Shown: positions 16,291 to 25,831, counted from the first letter of the stretch. The stretch: DNA of 64,000 bases from Clostridia bacterium (GCA_017436135.1 JAFSDQ010000012.1:1-64000), one strand, 5' to 3'. Notes: generated by a model from the sequence alone, not told the origin. Numbers and translations: made by a program.

Positions 16291-16319
16291 TTGATAATTT
16301 TTAAAATCCATGTTATAAT
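16291..16319 (+). promoter_or_regulatory. SigA-type promoter of the 6S-like RNA
   Basis: TTGATA (16291-16296) and a perfect TATAAT (16314-16319) are 17 bases apart. The predicted start, about 16325-16326, coincides with the first base of the long closing stem of the RNA. Confidence 0.8.
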
Positions 16320-16325
16320 AATCAT

Positions 16326-16533
16326 GCTAAACAATAAACTCAACAAAATAAAGGGTGAACTCTATATTTATATATAGGGGTTTTTCCTGTACTTTCATAA
16401 TCACAGGTTTGATTTGACAAAAACGCAAATCCGGCTCTGTGATTGTGGGAGTTTATCCTCTTTTGTTGAGTATTGTTTAGCGACTATCGGAGTTTGCGTT
16501 TTTTATGCGTCTACTCTGGTAGGCGCATTTTTT
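16326..16533 (+). ncRNA. 6S-like structured non-coding RNA
   Basis: The transcript would begin with GCTAAACAATA...ACTCAACAAAA, which pairs with CTTTTGTTGAGTATTGTTTAGC at 16460-16481 to close a rod-like structure of about 156 bases. Inside it are a small hairpin (CTATAT/ATATAG), the stem AATCACAG/CTGTGATT and an apical GATTTG/CAAATC hairpin. The weakly paired middle would be the open bubble that in 6S RNA mimics a melted promoter and binds SigA-RNA polymerase. It has its own promoter and a strong terminator at 16505-16533. Size, rod shape and independent unit fit 6S RNA (ssrS). The alternative is a regulatory leader for the downstream small gene, since ACGCAAATCCG can pair with CGGAGTTTGCGT ahead of a T run. 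Confidence 0.55.
16505..16533 (+). terminator. Strong intrinsic terminator after the 6S-like RNA
   Basis: A 10-base-pair stem, ATGCGTCTAC/GTAGGCGCAT, with a 4-base loop is followed by TTTTTTG. Confidence 0.85.
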
Positions 16534-16568
16534 GTTTTATAAATATAATGAAAGGAGAGTAGAATGTT

Positions 16569-16829
16569 ATGGCTTATGGCGGATTGATTTATTTGATAAT
16601 TATGGGTATATTGGACTGTTGGATTGGTATAATATTATACATTATTGCAATGGTTAATAAGAGCAACAAATTATTTCTAACTGGCTTAATTATACAAATG
16701 TTATTAAATGTTGGTAATTTGCTTGGAAGTTCGGCAATAAGTGGCGTTATGGTTGACGCCATTTCAAGTATGGTTTTTTTCATAATTTTCTCTATAATTA
16801 CATATTTAGTTATAAACAGAAGAAAATAA
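16569..16829 (+). CDS. Small hydrophobic membrane protein, unknown function
   Basis: The 86-residue protein is almost wholly hydrophobic with three or four membrane segments (about residues 3-28, 33-50 and 60-82) and ends in a basic NRRK tail, so the C-terminus is probably cytoplasmic. AAAGGAGAG lies 11-12 bases ahead of ATG 16569. An ATG at 16564 opens only a short dead frame. I do not recognise a family. It follows the 6S-like RNA and its terminator and has its own downstream terminator, so it may be expressed by read-through or from a promoter I cannot see. Confidence 0.6.
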   Translation: MAYGGLIYLIIMGILDCWIGIILYIIAMVNKSNKLFLTGLIIQMLLNVGNLLGSSAISGVMVDAISSMVFFIIFSIITYLVINRRK

Positions 16830-16849
16830 CATAAGTAGTATATTAATAA

Positions 16850-16882
16850 CACCGCTTACATTGTAGGCGGTGCTATTCTTTT
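16850..16882 (+). terminator. Intrinsic terminator
   Basis: A perfect 10-base-pair stem, CACCGCTTAC/GTAGGCGGTG, with a 3-base loop is followed by a T-rich tail, just after the small membrane protein gene. Confidence 0.75.
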
Positions 16883-16959
16883 AATTGCGTTTTTCGTTGT
16901 CATCTCAACAGAAAAAACATTCCACATCAAATAGAATTATCTGCCAAAACCCCGCAAAC

Positions 16960-16988
16960 TTGACAAAATAGCTAATTTTGGATATAAT
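16960..16988 (+). promoter_or_regulatory. SigA-type promoter of the SLH protein gene
   Basis: TTGACA (16960-16965) and TATAAT (16983-16988) are separated by 17 bases. Confidence 0.85.
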
Positions 16989-17045
16989 AGATCGGATAGC
17001 AGAAACAAAATTTTTTTGAAAGGTAAAAAAACAGGAGGGATTTAT

Positions 17046-17693
17046 TTGAAAAAGTTTTTAACTTTTGTTTTGACAATAATTCTGACCTGCAGCGGACTCA
17101 ATGTTTTTGGGGCGGAAATGTTTACAGACGTGCCGGAGACAGATTGGGCGGCTCCTTACATTTATAATCTTGTGGACAGAGGTGTTGTCGGCGGATACGG
17201 GGACGGCACATTTAAACCCTGGGATAATGTTCAGCGTTGCGAATATGCAAAGATGCTTGTGAATATATCAGGAGTTGAAATTGTGTCAAATACGGTTTCA
17301 CCTTATGTTGATGTTCCTGCAGACCAATGGTATTTTAAGTATATCAATTCCGCACCATTTATAACCGGATATATCGACGGAGATACTCTTTATTTTTCTC
17401 CCGAGGAGGCGGCAGCCCGTGAGGATGTTGCTGTTGCTATGGTAAAGGTGCTTGGAATAGATGTTTCAAAGTATAACGATGCAGATGCTTATCTCAAGGA
17501 GAGATTTTCTGACTGGGAGGATATTTCCTCTCATAATCGCAGGTATATTGCAGCATCAGTGGACAGAGGAATTATTACAGGGGACCAAAGCGGTACATTC
17601 CGTCCCGCTGACCCGATTATTCGTGCTGAAGTTGTTGCTGTTTTGTACAGAGCGTTTCCTGATGATAAAAATGTTAATGCAAATAGTCTATAG
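17046..17693 (+). CDS. Secreted S-layer-homology protein (SLH domains only)
   Basis: TTG at 17046 is the likely start, with AGGAGGG (17033-17039) six bases upstream. It gives a signal peptide, MKKFLTFVLTIIL...NVFGAE. The mature part, about 190 residues, consists of three SLH repeats (FTDVPETDWAAPYIYNLVDR...; YVDVPADQWYFKYINS...; WEDISSHNRRYIAASVDR...), each followed by a GxxxGTFxP-type or related motif. SLH triplets bind pyruvylated secondary cell-wall polymers and anchor proteins to the surface. There is no attached catalytic domain, so it may be a spacer, an anchor for a partner or a small surface-layer component. An upstream in-frame TTG at 17016 is less likely. Confidence 0.88.
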   Translation: MKKFLTFVLTIILTCSGLNVFGAEMFTDVPETDWAAPYIYNLVDRGVVGGYGDGTFKPWDNVQRCEYAKMLVNISGVEIVSNTVSPYVDVPADQWYFKYINSAPFITGYIDGDTLYFSPEEAAAREDVAVAMVKVLGIDVSKYNDADAYLKERFSDWEDISSHNRRYIAASVDRGIITGDQSGTFRPADPIIRAEVVAVLYRAFPDDKNVNANSL

Positions 17694-17734
17694 TATTCAT
17701 ATTAAGGCAACTATAGTTTGAAAGGGGTGTTTTT

Positions 17735-19831
17735 ATGCCGAGCGTTGATGAAATCTTTGGCAGTATGGTCTTTGATGACAGAACAATGCAAGAAAGATTG
17801 CCAAAGGAAACCTATGCCCAAGTAAAAAAGACAAAAGAAGAGGGTGTTCCTCTCACTCGTGAAACTGCAGATGTGGTGGCAAATGCCATAAAGGATTGGG
17901 CGATTGAAAAGGGTGTGACCCACTACACTCATTGGTTTCAGCCAATGACGGGCGTTACGGCAGAAAAGCACGATAGCTTTATTGCACCCGGTGAAAATGA
18001 CAGTGTTATTTTGGAGTTTTCGGGTAAGGCGCTTATAAAGGGCGAGCCTGATGCATCAAGCTTTCCCTCGGGAGGACTTCGTTCCACCTTTGAGGCGAGA
18101 GGCTACACAGCCTGGGACCCTACCTCCAATGCATTTATTAAGGATGGGGTATTGTGTATTCCCACAATTTTTTGTTCATACACAGGGGATGCCCTTGATA
18201 AAAAGACGCCTTTGCTTCGCTCTCTGGAGGCACTCAATACTCAAGCACTTCGTGTTGTAAAGCTTTTGGGGATGGATGATGTAAAGCGTGTAAGTACAGC
18301 TGTGGGACCGGAACAGGAATATTTTCTGATTGACCGTAAGCTTGCTTTAAAACGCAGAGATATTACATATACAGGCAGAACCCTTTTTGGGGCTATGCCG
18401 CCTAAAGGCCAGGAGCTTGATGACCACTATTTTGGCGTAATAAAAACAAGAGTATCCGAATATATGAAGGAGCTTGACTGGGAGCTTTGGAAGCTTGGAG
18501 TCCGTGCCAAGACCAAGCATAACGAGGCGGCACCTGCCCAGCATGAGCTTGCACCCATCTATTCATCGGGAAATATTTCAACCGACCATAATCAGCTTAC
18601 TATGGAGATTATGAAAAAGGTTGCGGAAAAGCACGGAATGAAATGTCTGCTTCACGAAAAGCCCTTTGAGGGAGTGTCGGGAAGCGGTAAGCACGACAAT
18701 TGGTCCCTTGAAACGGATACAGGGATAAATCTTTTAAAACCGGGAAAAACTCCCAGGGATAACAAAACATTTTTGTTATTTTTCTGTGCAGTAATCAAGG
18801 CGGTAGATGATTACCAGGATTTACTCCGTGTTTCTGTGGCGACTGCAGGAAATGACCACCGACTTGGTGCCAGTGAGGCTCCACCTGCTATTGTTTCTAT
18901 GTTTATAGGTGACGATTTAGCAGAGGTGCTTGAATCTGTTGCTATGGGCAGCGGTTACGCCGCAAAGGGGAAAGAGGTTATGACCTCGGGTGTAGATGCT
19001 CTTCCAAACTTTACCAAGGATACAACAGACAGAAACCGTACGTCGCCTTTTGCGTTTACAGGAAACAAGTTTGAATTCCGTATGCCGGGGTCCAGCCTTT
19101 CTGTGTCCGGACCAAACTTTATGCTGAACGCTGCTGTTGCTGAATCCTTAAGGCAGTTTGCCGATATTTTAGAGCCGGCAGAGGATTTATCATCAGCTAT
19201 AGACAAGCTTCTTGCCGACACCATAAAGAAGCATGGGAGAATTATTTTTAACGGAAACAACTATTCAGATGAATGGGTCAAGGAGGCAGAAAAGAGGGGG
19301 CTTCTTAATCTTAAGAGTACGCCTGATGCTCTTCCTTACTTTATTAAGGAAAAGAATTTAGAGTTGTTTGAAAGACATAATATTCTCACCAGAAGTGAGG
19401 TTGAGTCAAGATATGAAATGAGCCTTGAAAACTACAGCAAGGTTATAAACATAGAGGCTCTTACCACCCTTGAGATGGCAAGACAGGAAATCATTCCCGC
19501 TGTTGTGAAGTATGTAAAGGTACTCAGTGAGGGAGTTGTGGCAAAGCGTCAGGTTTGCAGCGACATCAGCTGTGAGCTGGAGGAAATTCTTGTGCCCAAG
19601 CTGTCAAAGGGATTGTCCAAGCTTTATACAGAGCTGGAGCAGCTGGAAAAGGAAGTAGAGACTGCCCATGCCATAGAAGATGTGCAGAGTCGGGCAAGGA
19701 TGTATCACGATGTGGTGCTTTCCCGTATGAATGGAATAAGGGAAATTGCAGATGAAATGGAAACATATACTGCAAAGGAATATTGGCCTTTCCCTGATTA
19801 CGGAGATTTGCTTTTTAGTATTCAAGAATAA
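17735..19831 (+). CDS. glnN: Type III glutamine synthetase
   Basis: The 698-residue cytoplasmic enzyme joins ammonia to glutamate using ATP. Its length and motifs mark it as GSIII (GlnN) rather than the GlnA type of about 450 residues. The GSIII N-terminal signatures are [20 protein letters not shown], the metal and glutamate site region is VGPEQEYFL, and the central [16 protein letters not shown] and ASEAPPAI segments are typical. The binding site is AAAGGGGTG. A hairpin (19837-19864) follows the stop. GSIII is common in Bacteroidetes and some Clostridia. No regulator such as GlnR is encoded nearby. Confidence 0.95.
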   Translation: MPSVDEIFGSMVFDDRTMQERLPKETYAQVKKTKEEGVPLTRETADVVANAIKDWAIEKGVTHYTHWFQPMTGVTAEKHDSFIAPGENDSVILEFSGKALIKGEPDASSFPSGGLRSTFEARGYTAWDPTSNAFIKDGVLCIPTIFCSYTGDALDKKTPLLRSLEALNTQALRVVKLLGMDDVKRVSTAVGPEQEYFLIDRKLALKRRDITYTGRTLFGAMPPKGQELDDHYFGVIKTRVSEYMKELDWELWKLGVRAKTKHNEAAPAQHELAPIYSSGNISTDHNQLTMEIMKKVAEKHGMKCLLHEKPFEGVSGSGKHDNWSLETDTGINLLKPGKTPRDNKTFLLFFCAVIKAVDDYQDLLRVSVATAGNDHRLGASEAPPAIVSMFIGDDLAEVLESVAMGSGYAAKGKEVMTSGVDALPNFTKDTTDRNRTSPFAFTGNKFEFRMPGSSLSVSGPNFMLNAAVAESLRQFADILEPAEDLSSAIDKLLADTIKKHGRIIFNGNNYSDEWVKEAEKRGLLNLKSTPDALPYFIKEKNLELFERHNILTRSEVESRYEMSLENYSKVINIEALTTLEMARQEIIPAVVKYVKVLSEGVVAKRQVCSDISCELEEILVPKLSKGLSKLYTELEQLEKEVETAHAIEDVQSRARMYHDVVLSRMNGIREIADEMETYTAKEYWPFPDYGDLLFSIQE

Positions 19832-19836
19832 TTTTG

Positions 19837-19864
19837 TGGGTTGTAGCATATATGTTACAACCCA
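19837..19864 (+). terminator. Hairpin after glnN, weak terminator
   Basis: TGGGTTGTA and TACAACCCA form a 9-base-pair stem followed by TTTATAT. It lies only 10 bases before the binding site of the GH5 gene, so it could also affect that gene's translation. Confidence 0.5.
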
Positions 19865-19883
19865 TTTATATAGGAGAATGGTT

Positions 19884-21083
19884 ATGAAAAAAATTGTTGC
19901 AGTCTTTATTGCTGTTTTTATTCTGACCACATCTGTTTTTGCAGAAGATGGGTTTATAAGCGTTGATAATGGGGTGCTTCGAAAAGGCGAAGAGGAGCTT
20001 GTGCTAAATGGCGTCAATCTTGGTGGATGGCTTCTTATGGAAACCTGGATGGGTCCTGTAGAGGATGATTACGAGGAAATGGCATACAGTGATGTTGTGA
20101 GTATTCTTATTAACAGATTTGGAAGAGTAAGAGGACAAAAACTCCTTGATATTTATGAGGACAACTTTATTACGGAAAAAGATTTTGAAATAATAAAGGA
20201 GTTGGGCTTTAATTGCATACGTTTGCCCTTTTGGTACAGGAATTTTATGACAGTAAACGGAGAGTGGCTAAACGGGGGCGAAGAGCATAACCCCGGTTTT
20301 AAAAGACTTGATTGGACAATAGCCCAATGCGAAAAAAACGGACTGTATGTTATTCTTGATATGCATGGATGTCCCGGGGGACAGAGTATGAATCACAGTA
20401 CAGGGGAAATCGGGAGCAACCGTTTATATAAGGATGAAAAAAACCTGAAAATGATGGAAACCCTTTGGACCGCTATAGGAAAGAGATATAAGGACAATAA
20501 AACAGTTATAGCATACGATATAATGAATGAACCTCAAAATAACACAGGACATACAGGAAATTATGCCTGGCAGGCGGAGAGCAGGGAAGCCGTAGAGCTT
20601 ACAAATTATGTTTATTCGCGAATGATTGATGCAATAAGAGAGGTTGACAAAAATCATATTATAACAATAGAGGGTATATGGACAATTGACGTGCTTCCTG
20701 ACCCGAGAGAGAAAAATTGGTATAATATGATGTATCAGCTCCATATCTACGATAATACAATTCCAAGTATTGACAAAAGGATAAGAGAGCTTGTAAAAGC
20801 TCGGGAGGAATGGGGAGTTGCTCCTCTTGCGGGAGAATATCACAGCAGTAGTCTGGAGAGTTATGCAACAGGACAATATAAAAGGTATTCCGTAAATCGA
20901 ATAAAATGGACCTACAAAACAATGGGCGACAGCCATAATAACTGGGGACTGTTTAATAAAGGCTTTGATAAAATTGATATAGGAAAGGCATCCTATGGAG
21001 AAATAGAAGAAGCATTTTCCCTTGGAGTAAGAACAGAGAATGGATTCGTATTCAATAGCGAAGAATATGAAAAAATATTGTAA
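19884..21083 (+). CDS. Secreted GH5 family glycoside hydrolase
   Basis: Starting at ATG 19884 (TAGGAGA upstream) the protein has a signal peptide (MKKIVAVFIAVFILTTSVFA) and a mature domain of about 380 residues. Clan GH-A motifs are clear: NGVNLGGWLLMETWM, LGFNCIRLPFWYRNF, VILDMHGCPGG, and AYDIMNEPQNN, in which the Glu of NEP is the acid/base. QLHIYD and APLAGEYHSSS follow, with the Glu of GEY the likely nucleophile. The LGGWLLME start is seen in exo-beta-1,3-glucanase-like and related GH5 subfamilies, so a beta-glucan or beta-mannan substrate is plausible but not settled. There is no SLH or carbohydrate-binding module. Confidence 0.9.
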   Translation: MKKIVAVFIAVFILTTSVFAEDGFISVDNGVLRKGEEELVLNGVNLGGWLLMETWMGPVEDDYEEMAYSDVVSILINRFGRVRGQKLLDIYEDNFITEKDFEIIKELGFNCIRLPFWYRNFMTVNGEWLNGGEEHNPGFKRLDWTIAQCEKNGLYVILDMHGCPGGQSMNHSTGEIGSNRLYKDEKNLKMMETLWTAIGKRYKDNKTVIAYDIMNEPQNNTGHTGNYAWQAESREAVELTNYVYSRMIDAIREVDKNHIITIEGIWTIDVLPDPREKNWYNMMYQLHIYDNTIPSIDKRIRELVKAREEWGVAPLAGEYHSSSLESYATGQYKRYSVNRIKWTYKTMGDSHNNWGLFNKGFDKIDIGKASYGEIEEAFSLGVRTENGFVFNSEEYEKIL

Positions 21084-21087
21084 ATAG

Positions 21088-21125
21088 AAAAATTTACCTC
21101 CAGACCTTTCCGGAGGTAAATTTTT
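21088..21125. terminator. Bidirectional terminator
   Basis: AAAAATTTACCTCC and GGAGGTAAATTTTT form a perfect 14-base-pair stem with A and T runs on either side, between the convergent GH5 and lgt genes. Confidence 0.9.
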
Positions 21126-21918
21126 ATACTCTTTTCTTTTTTCTGAAATAAACAATCAACACAATTCCTGTGATTACAGCAAGAATGGAAAGTATCTGTG
21201 AAACACGCAGGCTTCCTATATATAAGGAATCTGCCCGCAGACCCTCAATCATTGCTCTGCCGATTCCATACCAAATCATATATCCGCAAAACTCTTCACC
21301 CTCAAAGGTTTTAAATCTTCTGTAAAACAAGAGAACAGCTATTCCTAAACCGTTCCAAAGTGATTCATAAAGAAAGGTAGGGTGAACCATACTTGCAATA
21401 ACCTTGCCGCTTCTTTCAACAGACATGGCCCATGGAAGAGAGGTTGCCCCTCCAAAGGCTTCGCCGTTTACGAAATTGCCCCATCTGCCAACTGCCTGAC
21501 CTATGAGAAGACCTATTGCAAGAATGTCAAGGACAGTGCCAATATTCAACCGTTTTTTTCTGCAGTATATGACAAGAACGATAAGTGTTCCGATAATACC
21601 CCCATAGATAGCAATGCCGCCGCTTCGTATGTCAAAGATGCTCCATAAATCATCCCTGTATAAATCAAAGTTGAAGATAACGTAGTAGGCTCTTGCACAA
21701 ATGATTGCAACAGGCAGGGCAAAGAGAACCATATTTATAAGGTGGTCTGTGTCAAGCCCCGCTTTCTTGCATTGGCAGTATGCATAGACAAAAGCGATTA
21801 CAATACCCAGGGCTATCAATATTCCGTACCAGTAAACGGAAAAGCCGCCTATGGTTACTGCAGCACGATTGATATTAAATGACAAGTTAAGGTTTGGAAA
21901 AGAAATTGTATTTATCAT
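21124..21918 (-). CDS. lgt: Prolipoprotein diacylglyceryl transferase
   Basis: The 264-residue integral membrane enzyme moves a diacylglyceryl group from phosphatidylglycerol to the cysteine of prolipoproteins. The Lgt signature is complete: IRSGGIAIYGGIIG, GQAVGRWGNFVNGEAFG (with the essential Arg and Asn), HPTFLYESLWN and GIGRAMIEGLRAD. There are about seven membrane segments. GAGGGATTT precedes ATG 21918. It is the last gene of a minus-strand run with two M16 peptidases 12 bases upstream. Confidence 0.96.
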   Translation of the reverse strand: MINTISFPNLNLSFNINRAAVTIGGFSVYWYGILIALGIVIAFVYAYCQCKKAGLDTDHLINMVLFALPVAIICARAYYVIFNFDLYRDDLWSIFDIRSGGIAIYGGIIGTLIVLVIYCRKKRLNIGTVLDILAIGLLIGQAVGRWGNFVNGEAFGGATSLPWAMSVERSGKVIASMVHPTFLYESLWNGLGIAVLLFYRRFKTFEGEEFCGYMIWYGIGRAMIEGLRADSLYIGSLRVSQILSILAVITGIVLIVYFRKKKRV

Positions 21919-21930
21919 AATAAATCCCTC

Positions 21931-23223
21931 TTATTCAGAAACAGGCCTTACCACCGAGAGCACACAGTTTGAGGTATCAAAATGCTCTCTTAAACGGTTG
22001 TCTATATCCTCTTTGGTGATGCTTTCCACAACGGAGCTGTATTCAAGAGGATTTTGCTTGCAAATCAGTTGTCGAATAAAGGCGTTGCCCATTCTCTCTA
22101 CGCTGTTAAAGGTGCGTATGTCATAAGAAATTAAAACCTTTTTGGCTCTTTCTATAAGAGTTTCGTCTATACCCTCCAGGGTAACTTTGTTAAGGCGTTC
22201 TTTAATAATTTCATAAACCTTTTCGGGTGTAGCAGATTCGCCCCCAAGGAGTGTAAAACCATATTCGGGTTCAAGCTCTGTTTCGGAGGAGAAGCTGGAG
22301 TCTATAAGTCCTGCCTCGTACATTTCCAGATACAAGTCACTGCTTTTGCTGAAAAGTGCTTCTAAAATTATCTCTGTGGCAATCTCTTTTTTAAGAAGCT
22401 CCACCCCTGTCATATTGGGGCTGTTATCCTTAAATCCTATCCTGAACATAGGCTGTGAAACAGCAAGCTTTTGCTCTATATACTCCTGAACTCTTTCCTT
22501 TGGCTCCTGAACAGTTTGTCTTTTGATTTCTCCAAGACATCTGTCGGGAGAGATGTGCTTATCAACATATTTTATTGCTTCGTTAATGTCTATATCCCCT
22601 ACAAGAACAAGAGTCATATTGGAGGGATTATAGAAGGTGTTGTAGCATTTATAAAGTATTTCAGGAGTTATATGGGAAATACTCTCTACAGTACCTGCAA
22701 TATCTATCTTCACAGGGTTTTCGTGAAACATTCCGGTAAGGGTGTTAAAGAAAACACGCCATTCGGGCTCATCATCATACATCTTTATTTCCTGACCGAT
22801 TATGCCTTGCTCCTTTGCAACGTTTTCCTCTGTAAAATACGGATGATTTACAAAGCTTAAAAGAATATCAAGGTTTTCGTAGAACTTGTCGGTACAGGAA
22901 AAAAGGTATGCAGTCAGGTTAAAGGAGGTAAAGGCGTTGCTGCTTGCCCCTGTTTCCGCAAAGCGGTCAAAGGCATTGCTGCCGTCCTCCTCTTCAAAGA
23001 GTTTATGCTCCAGATAATGAGCAATTCCGTCAGGAACAGTTGTCATATCATCTTCTCCGGGGACAACAAAGCTTCGGTTTATAGAACCGTATCTTGTACC
23101 ATAGATTGCATAATATTTGCTAAAGCCCGATTTTGGAAATACATAAATATCAAGTCCGCTTTCATGGCGGATGTACTGCATTTCTTCGCCGAGCTTGGTA
23201 TTTGTAAATTTTTCTATATTCAT
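21931..23223 (-). CDS. M16 family metallopeptidase, catalytic partner (YmfH-like)
   Basis: The 430-residue protein has the inverted zinc motif of the insulinase family, HYLEHKLFE (HxxEH), in the N-terminal domain and a second LuxS/MPP-like half without the motif. It matches the Firmicute YmfH type. It overlaps the preceding YmfF-like gene by 4 bases (ATGA), so the pair is probably translated together and forms a heterodimer like other two-gene M16 systems. The substrate is unknown. Some genomes annotate the pair as associated with EF-P 5-aminopentanol modification, but no efp gene is here. Confidence 0.9.
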   Translation of the reverse strand: MNIEKFTNTKLGEEMQYIRHESGLDIYVFPKSGFSKYYAIYGTRYGSINRSFVVPGEDDMTTVPDGIAHYLEHKLFEEEDGSNAFDRFAETGASSNAFTSFNLTAYLFSCTDKFYENLDILLSFVNHPYFTEENVAKEQGIIGQEIKMYDDEPEWRVFFNTLTGMFHENPVKIDIAGTVESISHITPEILYKCYNTFYNPSNMTLVLVGDIDINEAIKYVDKHISPDRCLGEIKRQTVQEPKERVQEYIEQKLAVSQPMFRIGFKDNSPNMTGVELLKKEIATEIILEALFSKSSDLYLEMYEAGLIDSSFSSETELEPEYGFTLLGGESATPEKVYEIIKERLNKVTLEGIDETLIERAKKVLISYDIRTFNSVERMGNAFIRQLICKQNPLEYSSVVESITKEDIDNRLREHFDTSNCVLSVVRPVSE

Positions 23224-24497
23224 TGGGCATCCTCCTCGGCAGTTTTTCCTTTTAAGAAATATATTGTATCAAGCTTTATTTTCTGCATAACTGCAACTAT
23301 GCTCTGTTTATCTACTTGCATCAGCTTATCTAAAAGGTCGTCAACAGACTGACTTGTACCCATAATAGCCTGACTTAAATAGTAGTCTTCCATACCCCGC
23401 AAGCTATCGTTTAGGGAGTTATATGAGTTGGTAAGATATTTCTTTGCGGCATCAATTTCAAAATCCTCGATTTCGCCCTTTTTCATTTTGTTTAGCTGAA
23501 CCATTATTTCGTCGTAAGCTGCCTGAAAGTTCTCCGTTTGTATGCCCGAGCTTATCATCATAACGCTTTTGAATCTTGAGGTTTTTGCCACAGCGTAGTA
23601 TGCAAGACTCAATTTTTCACGGACGTTGTTGAAAAGCTTCGAGAAGGGACTTCCTCCAAAGATGCAGCTGCCTAGCATAAGGGCATAATACTCGTCAGAT
23701 ACAGGGTCTACACCGCAACGAAGTCCCATGCATAGCTTGCTTTGCACAACATCTGCAGACTCTGTAACATTTTTAGGCTCTGCATCTGTTATCTCCGCAA
23801 TTTCTGTACTGATATAGTCTGCCTCTCTTGGTGGGAAGAGGGGGACAAGAACCTGTGTAACCGACCGGACAATTTCTTCGTCAACACTGCCGCTTATTAT
23901 AATATCCACCTTTGCTTCAGACAGTATTTTTTGATAAAGGTCATAGAGGTTGCTCGGTGTAATGTCATCCAGGTCCTCTGCATAGCCTATCTCAAACATT
24001 CCATAGCCTTCCTGACCAAACATGGTTTCACGGCATTTAACCTCGGCATACTCTTTCTTGTCGTTGATAAGCCCAAGAATTGCATTTTTAAGGTTGGTTT
24101 TTTCGCTGTCAACGAATTCCTGAAGAAAAACGCCGTTTTCTGTCAGTGGTGAGAAAAGATAATCTTTTAAAAATTCTGCCACAGAGGGAGTCAACTTTTC
24201 GGAAATATATTTATCAGAAACATATTCTGCCGTAAAATACAAAACCTCTCCGTCGCCCTTCATTCTCGTTCCGCCACTGAGTGAGGTGCTGTAAAGGTCG
24301 TCAAGCCGTCTTGACATATCCTTTAAAGTGGGATATTTTTTACAGCCTCTCTTTAAAACGGACGGCAAAAGCGCCGCCCGTGTGATAGTTTCTCTTTTCA
24401 GCGGAATGCTGAAAAAGACACTCATTAAATTTGTTTTGAATTTAGGAGCATTTATAATATGCAGATTTACACCTCTGCAAATTTCTTTGCTTTCCAT
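23220..24497 (-). CDS. M16 family protein lacking the zinc motif (YmfF-like)
   Basis: This protein of about 425 residues resembles the YmfF partner of YmfH. The expected HxxEH is absent, and the region reads RAALLPSVLKRGCKKY, so it is a non-catalytic subunit, as in other M16 pairs where one chain supplies an R/Y pair to the partner's active site. ATG 24497 has TAAGGAGATG 5 bases upstream. The in-frame ATG at 24506 overlaps that site and is unlikely. It leads a minus-strand operon with the YmfH-like gene and lgt. Confidence 0.88.
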   Translation of the reverse strand: MESKEICRGVNLHIINAPKFKTNLMSVFFSIPLKRETITRAALLPSVLKRGCKKYPTLKDMSRRLDDLYSTSLSGGTRMKGDGEVLYFTAEYVSDKYISEKLTPSVAEFLKDYLFSPLTENGVFLQEFVDSEKTNLKNAILGLINDKKEYAEVKCRETMFGQEGYGMFEIGYAEDLDDITPSNLYDLYQKILSEAKVDIIISGSVDEEIVRSVTQVLVPLFPPREADYISTEIAEITDAEPKNVTESADVVQSKLCMGLRCGVDPVSDEYYALMLGSCIFGGSPFSKLFNNVREKLSLAYYAVAKTSRFKSVMMISSGIQTENFQAAYDEIMVQLNKMKKGEIEDFEIDAAKKYLTNSYNSLNDSLRGMEDYYLSQAIMGTSQSVDDLLDKLMQVDKQSIVAVMQKIKLDTIYFLKGKTAEEDAQ

Positions 24498-24553
24498 AAG
24501 AAACATCTCCTTACATTGATGAATAATTTTAAAATTCCCAAAAATTGGATTTA

Positions 24554-25705
24554 TTATTCCCCTGATGGCTGTTCAGCTTGTGGAGGGACAGAGGACGACT
24601 TTTTGTTAACAGCGTCTATAACGATTGTTCTTATCAGGGCAACAATCGGTACCCCGAGGAACATACCGATAACACCAAACAGACCTCCACCGAGAACTAC
24701 CCCAAAGATAACCCACAAAGGCTTGATTGAGAGGGTACTTGCAACAAGTCTTGGCTGAATAAGATTTGCGTCAACCTGTTGAATAACAATAAGCACAGCT
24801 ACAAGGATTAAGGCAGAAATGATACTCCCTGATGTTATAAGGGTGATTAAAGCTGCAATAAAGCATGCAACGAATGCACCAAAATAGGGAATAAGGTTAA
24901 ATGTGCCTACCATAAGAGCAATAACTGATGCGTACTCTATTCTCATAATAGACAAAACTATAAGACAGAGTATAAATACAATAACTGCATCAAGGAGCTG
25001 ACAGCTTATATATCTGTAAATAAAGTCAGTAACGGTTCTTGAATAAAAAGAAACATTTTTACGAACCTTTTCGGGGGTATAAAGCCGTGAAAATTTTGAT
25101 AAGGCTTTTTTGATACCCTTTCTTTCAAGAAGCATATAAATTGAAATAACAATCCCAAGGAAAATGTCAACAACGGAAGAACCTACATTCATAACTCCTT
25201 GAGCATATTTGTTCATGTTACTGAAATCAAGTATTTTGAGAAGCTCGTCAAAGGAGAGCAGATTGCTGTTGATGAGCTTTTGAACACTTAATTCGTCTAT
25301 GGGATATATTCCGAGGGAATTAAACCAATCCACCAGGGATTTTAACATAGACGGAAGCTGGTCAATAAACATCTTTATACTCTTGACAAGCTGTGGAATG
25401 ATTGCAAACATAATCAAAGAAATCGTAGCAATCAAAAGTATATACACACTCAACACCGCAAGTCCGCGACGATGCTTTTTAAGAAAGGCCAACCTTGATT
25501 TATGAAACAAAATCTCTGTGCGTTTACATGGAATTCGCAACAAAAATGCAATAGCCGCACCAATAAAAAAGGGCATAAGAATATTCAAAAAGCTGCCCAA
25601 GGAGTCAAATATTTCCCCAAGGTTGTCAAAGGTTTTATAGATAATAATTACAGCCACAGCCAGAACAAATAAGCCGAGATATTTTTTTAAATCCTGAAAT
25701 TTCAA
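24554..25705 (-). CDS. AI-2E family transporter / YtvI-type membrane protein
   Basis: The 383-residue protein has the PF01594 layout of about eight membrane segments: an N-terminal pair, a long central loop rich in hydrophobic helices (QLVKSIKMFIDQLPSMLKSLVDW), and a conserved C-terminal group with LIPYFGAFVACFIAALI and QQVDANLIQPRLVASTLSIKPLWV. Members have been linked to autoinducer-2 export and to Na+(Li+)/H+ antiport, so the substrate is open. The tail KKSSSVPPQAEQPSGE is polar. It lies 56 bases before the M16 pair and may share a transcript. Confidence 0.9.
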   Translation of the reverse strand: MKFQDLKKYLGLFVLAVAVIIIYKTFDNLGEIFDSLGSFLNILMPFFIGAAIAFLLRIPCKRTEILFHKSRLAFLKKHRRGLAVLSVYILLIATISLIMFAIIPQLVKSIKMFIDQLPSMLKSLVDWFNSLGIYPIDELSVQKLINSNLLSFDELLKILDFSNMNKYAQGVMNVGSSVVDIFLGIVISIYMLLERKGIKKALSKFSRLYTPEKVRKNVSFYSRTVTDFIYRYISCQLLDAVIVFILCLIVLSIMRIEYASVIALMVGTFNLIPYFGAFVACFIAALITLITSGSIISALILVAVLIVIQQVDANLIQPRLVASTLSIKPLWVIFGVVLGGGLFGVIGMFLGVPIVALIRTIVIDAVNKKSSSVPPQAEQPSGE

Positions 25706-25789
25706 GGTATATCACCCCATTTTTTATTTATAAAAGAAGTATACCACAAATTAGTAAAATAGTAAACAATTTTATAAAAATTTTTATTA

Positions 25790-25824
25790 CAAAAAAATCC
25801 CCACGAAAATTTTTTCGTGGGGAT
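25790..25824 (-). terminator. Terminator of ileS
   Basis: ATCCCCACGAAAA and TTTTCGTGGGGAT form a stem of 12-13 base pairs, followed in the minus direction by TTTTTTT, directly after the ileS stop. Confidence 0.9.
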
Positions 25825-25831
25825 AGAAATA

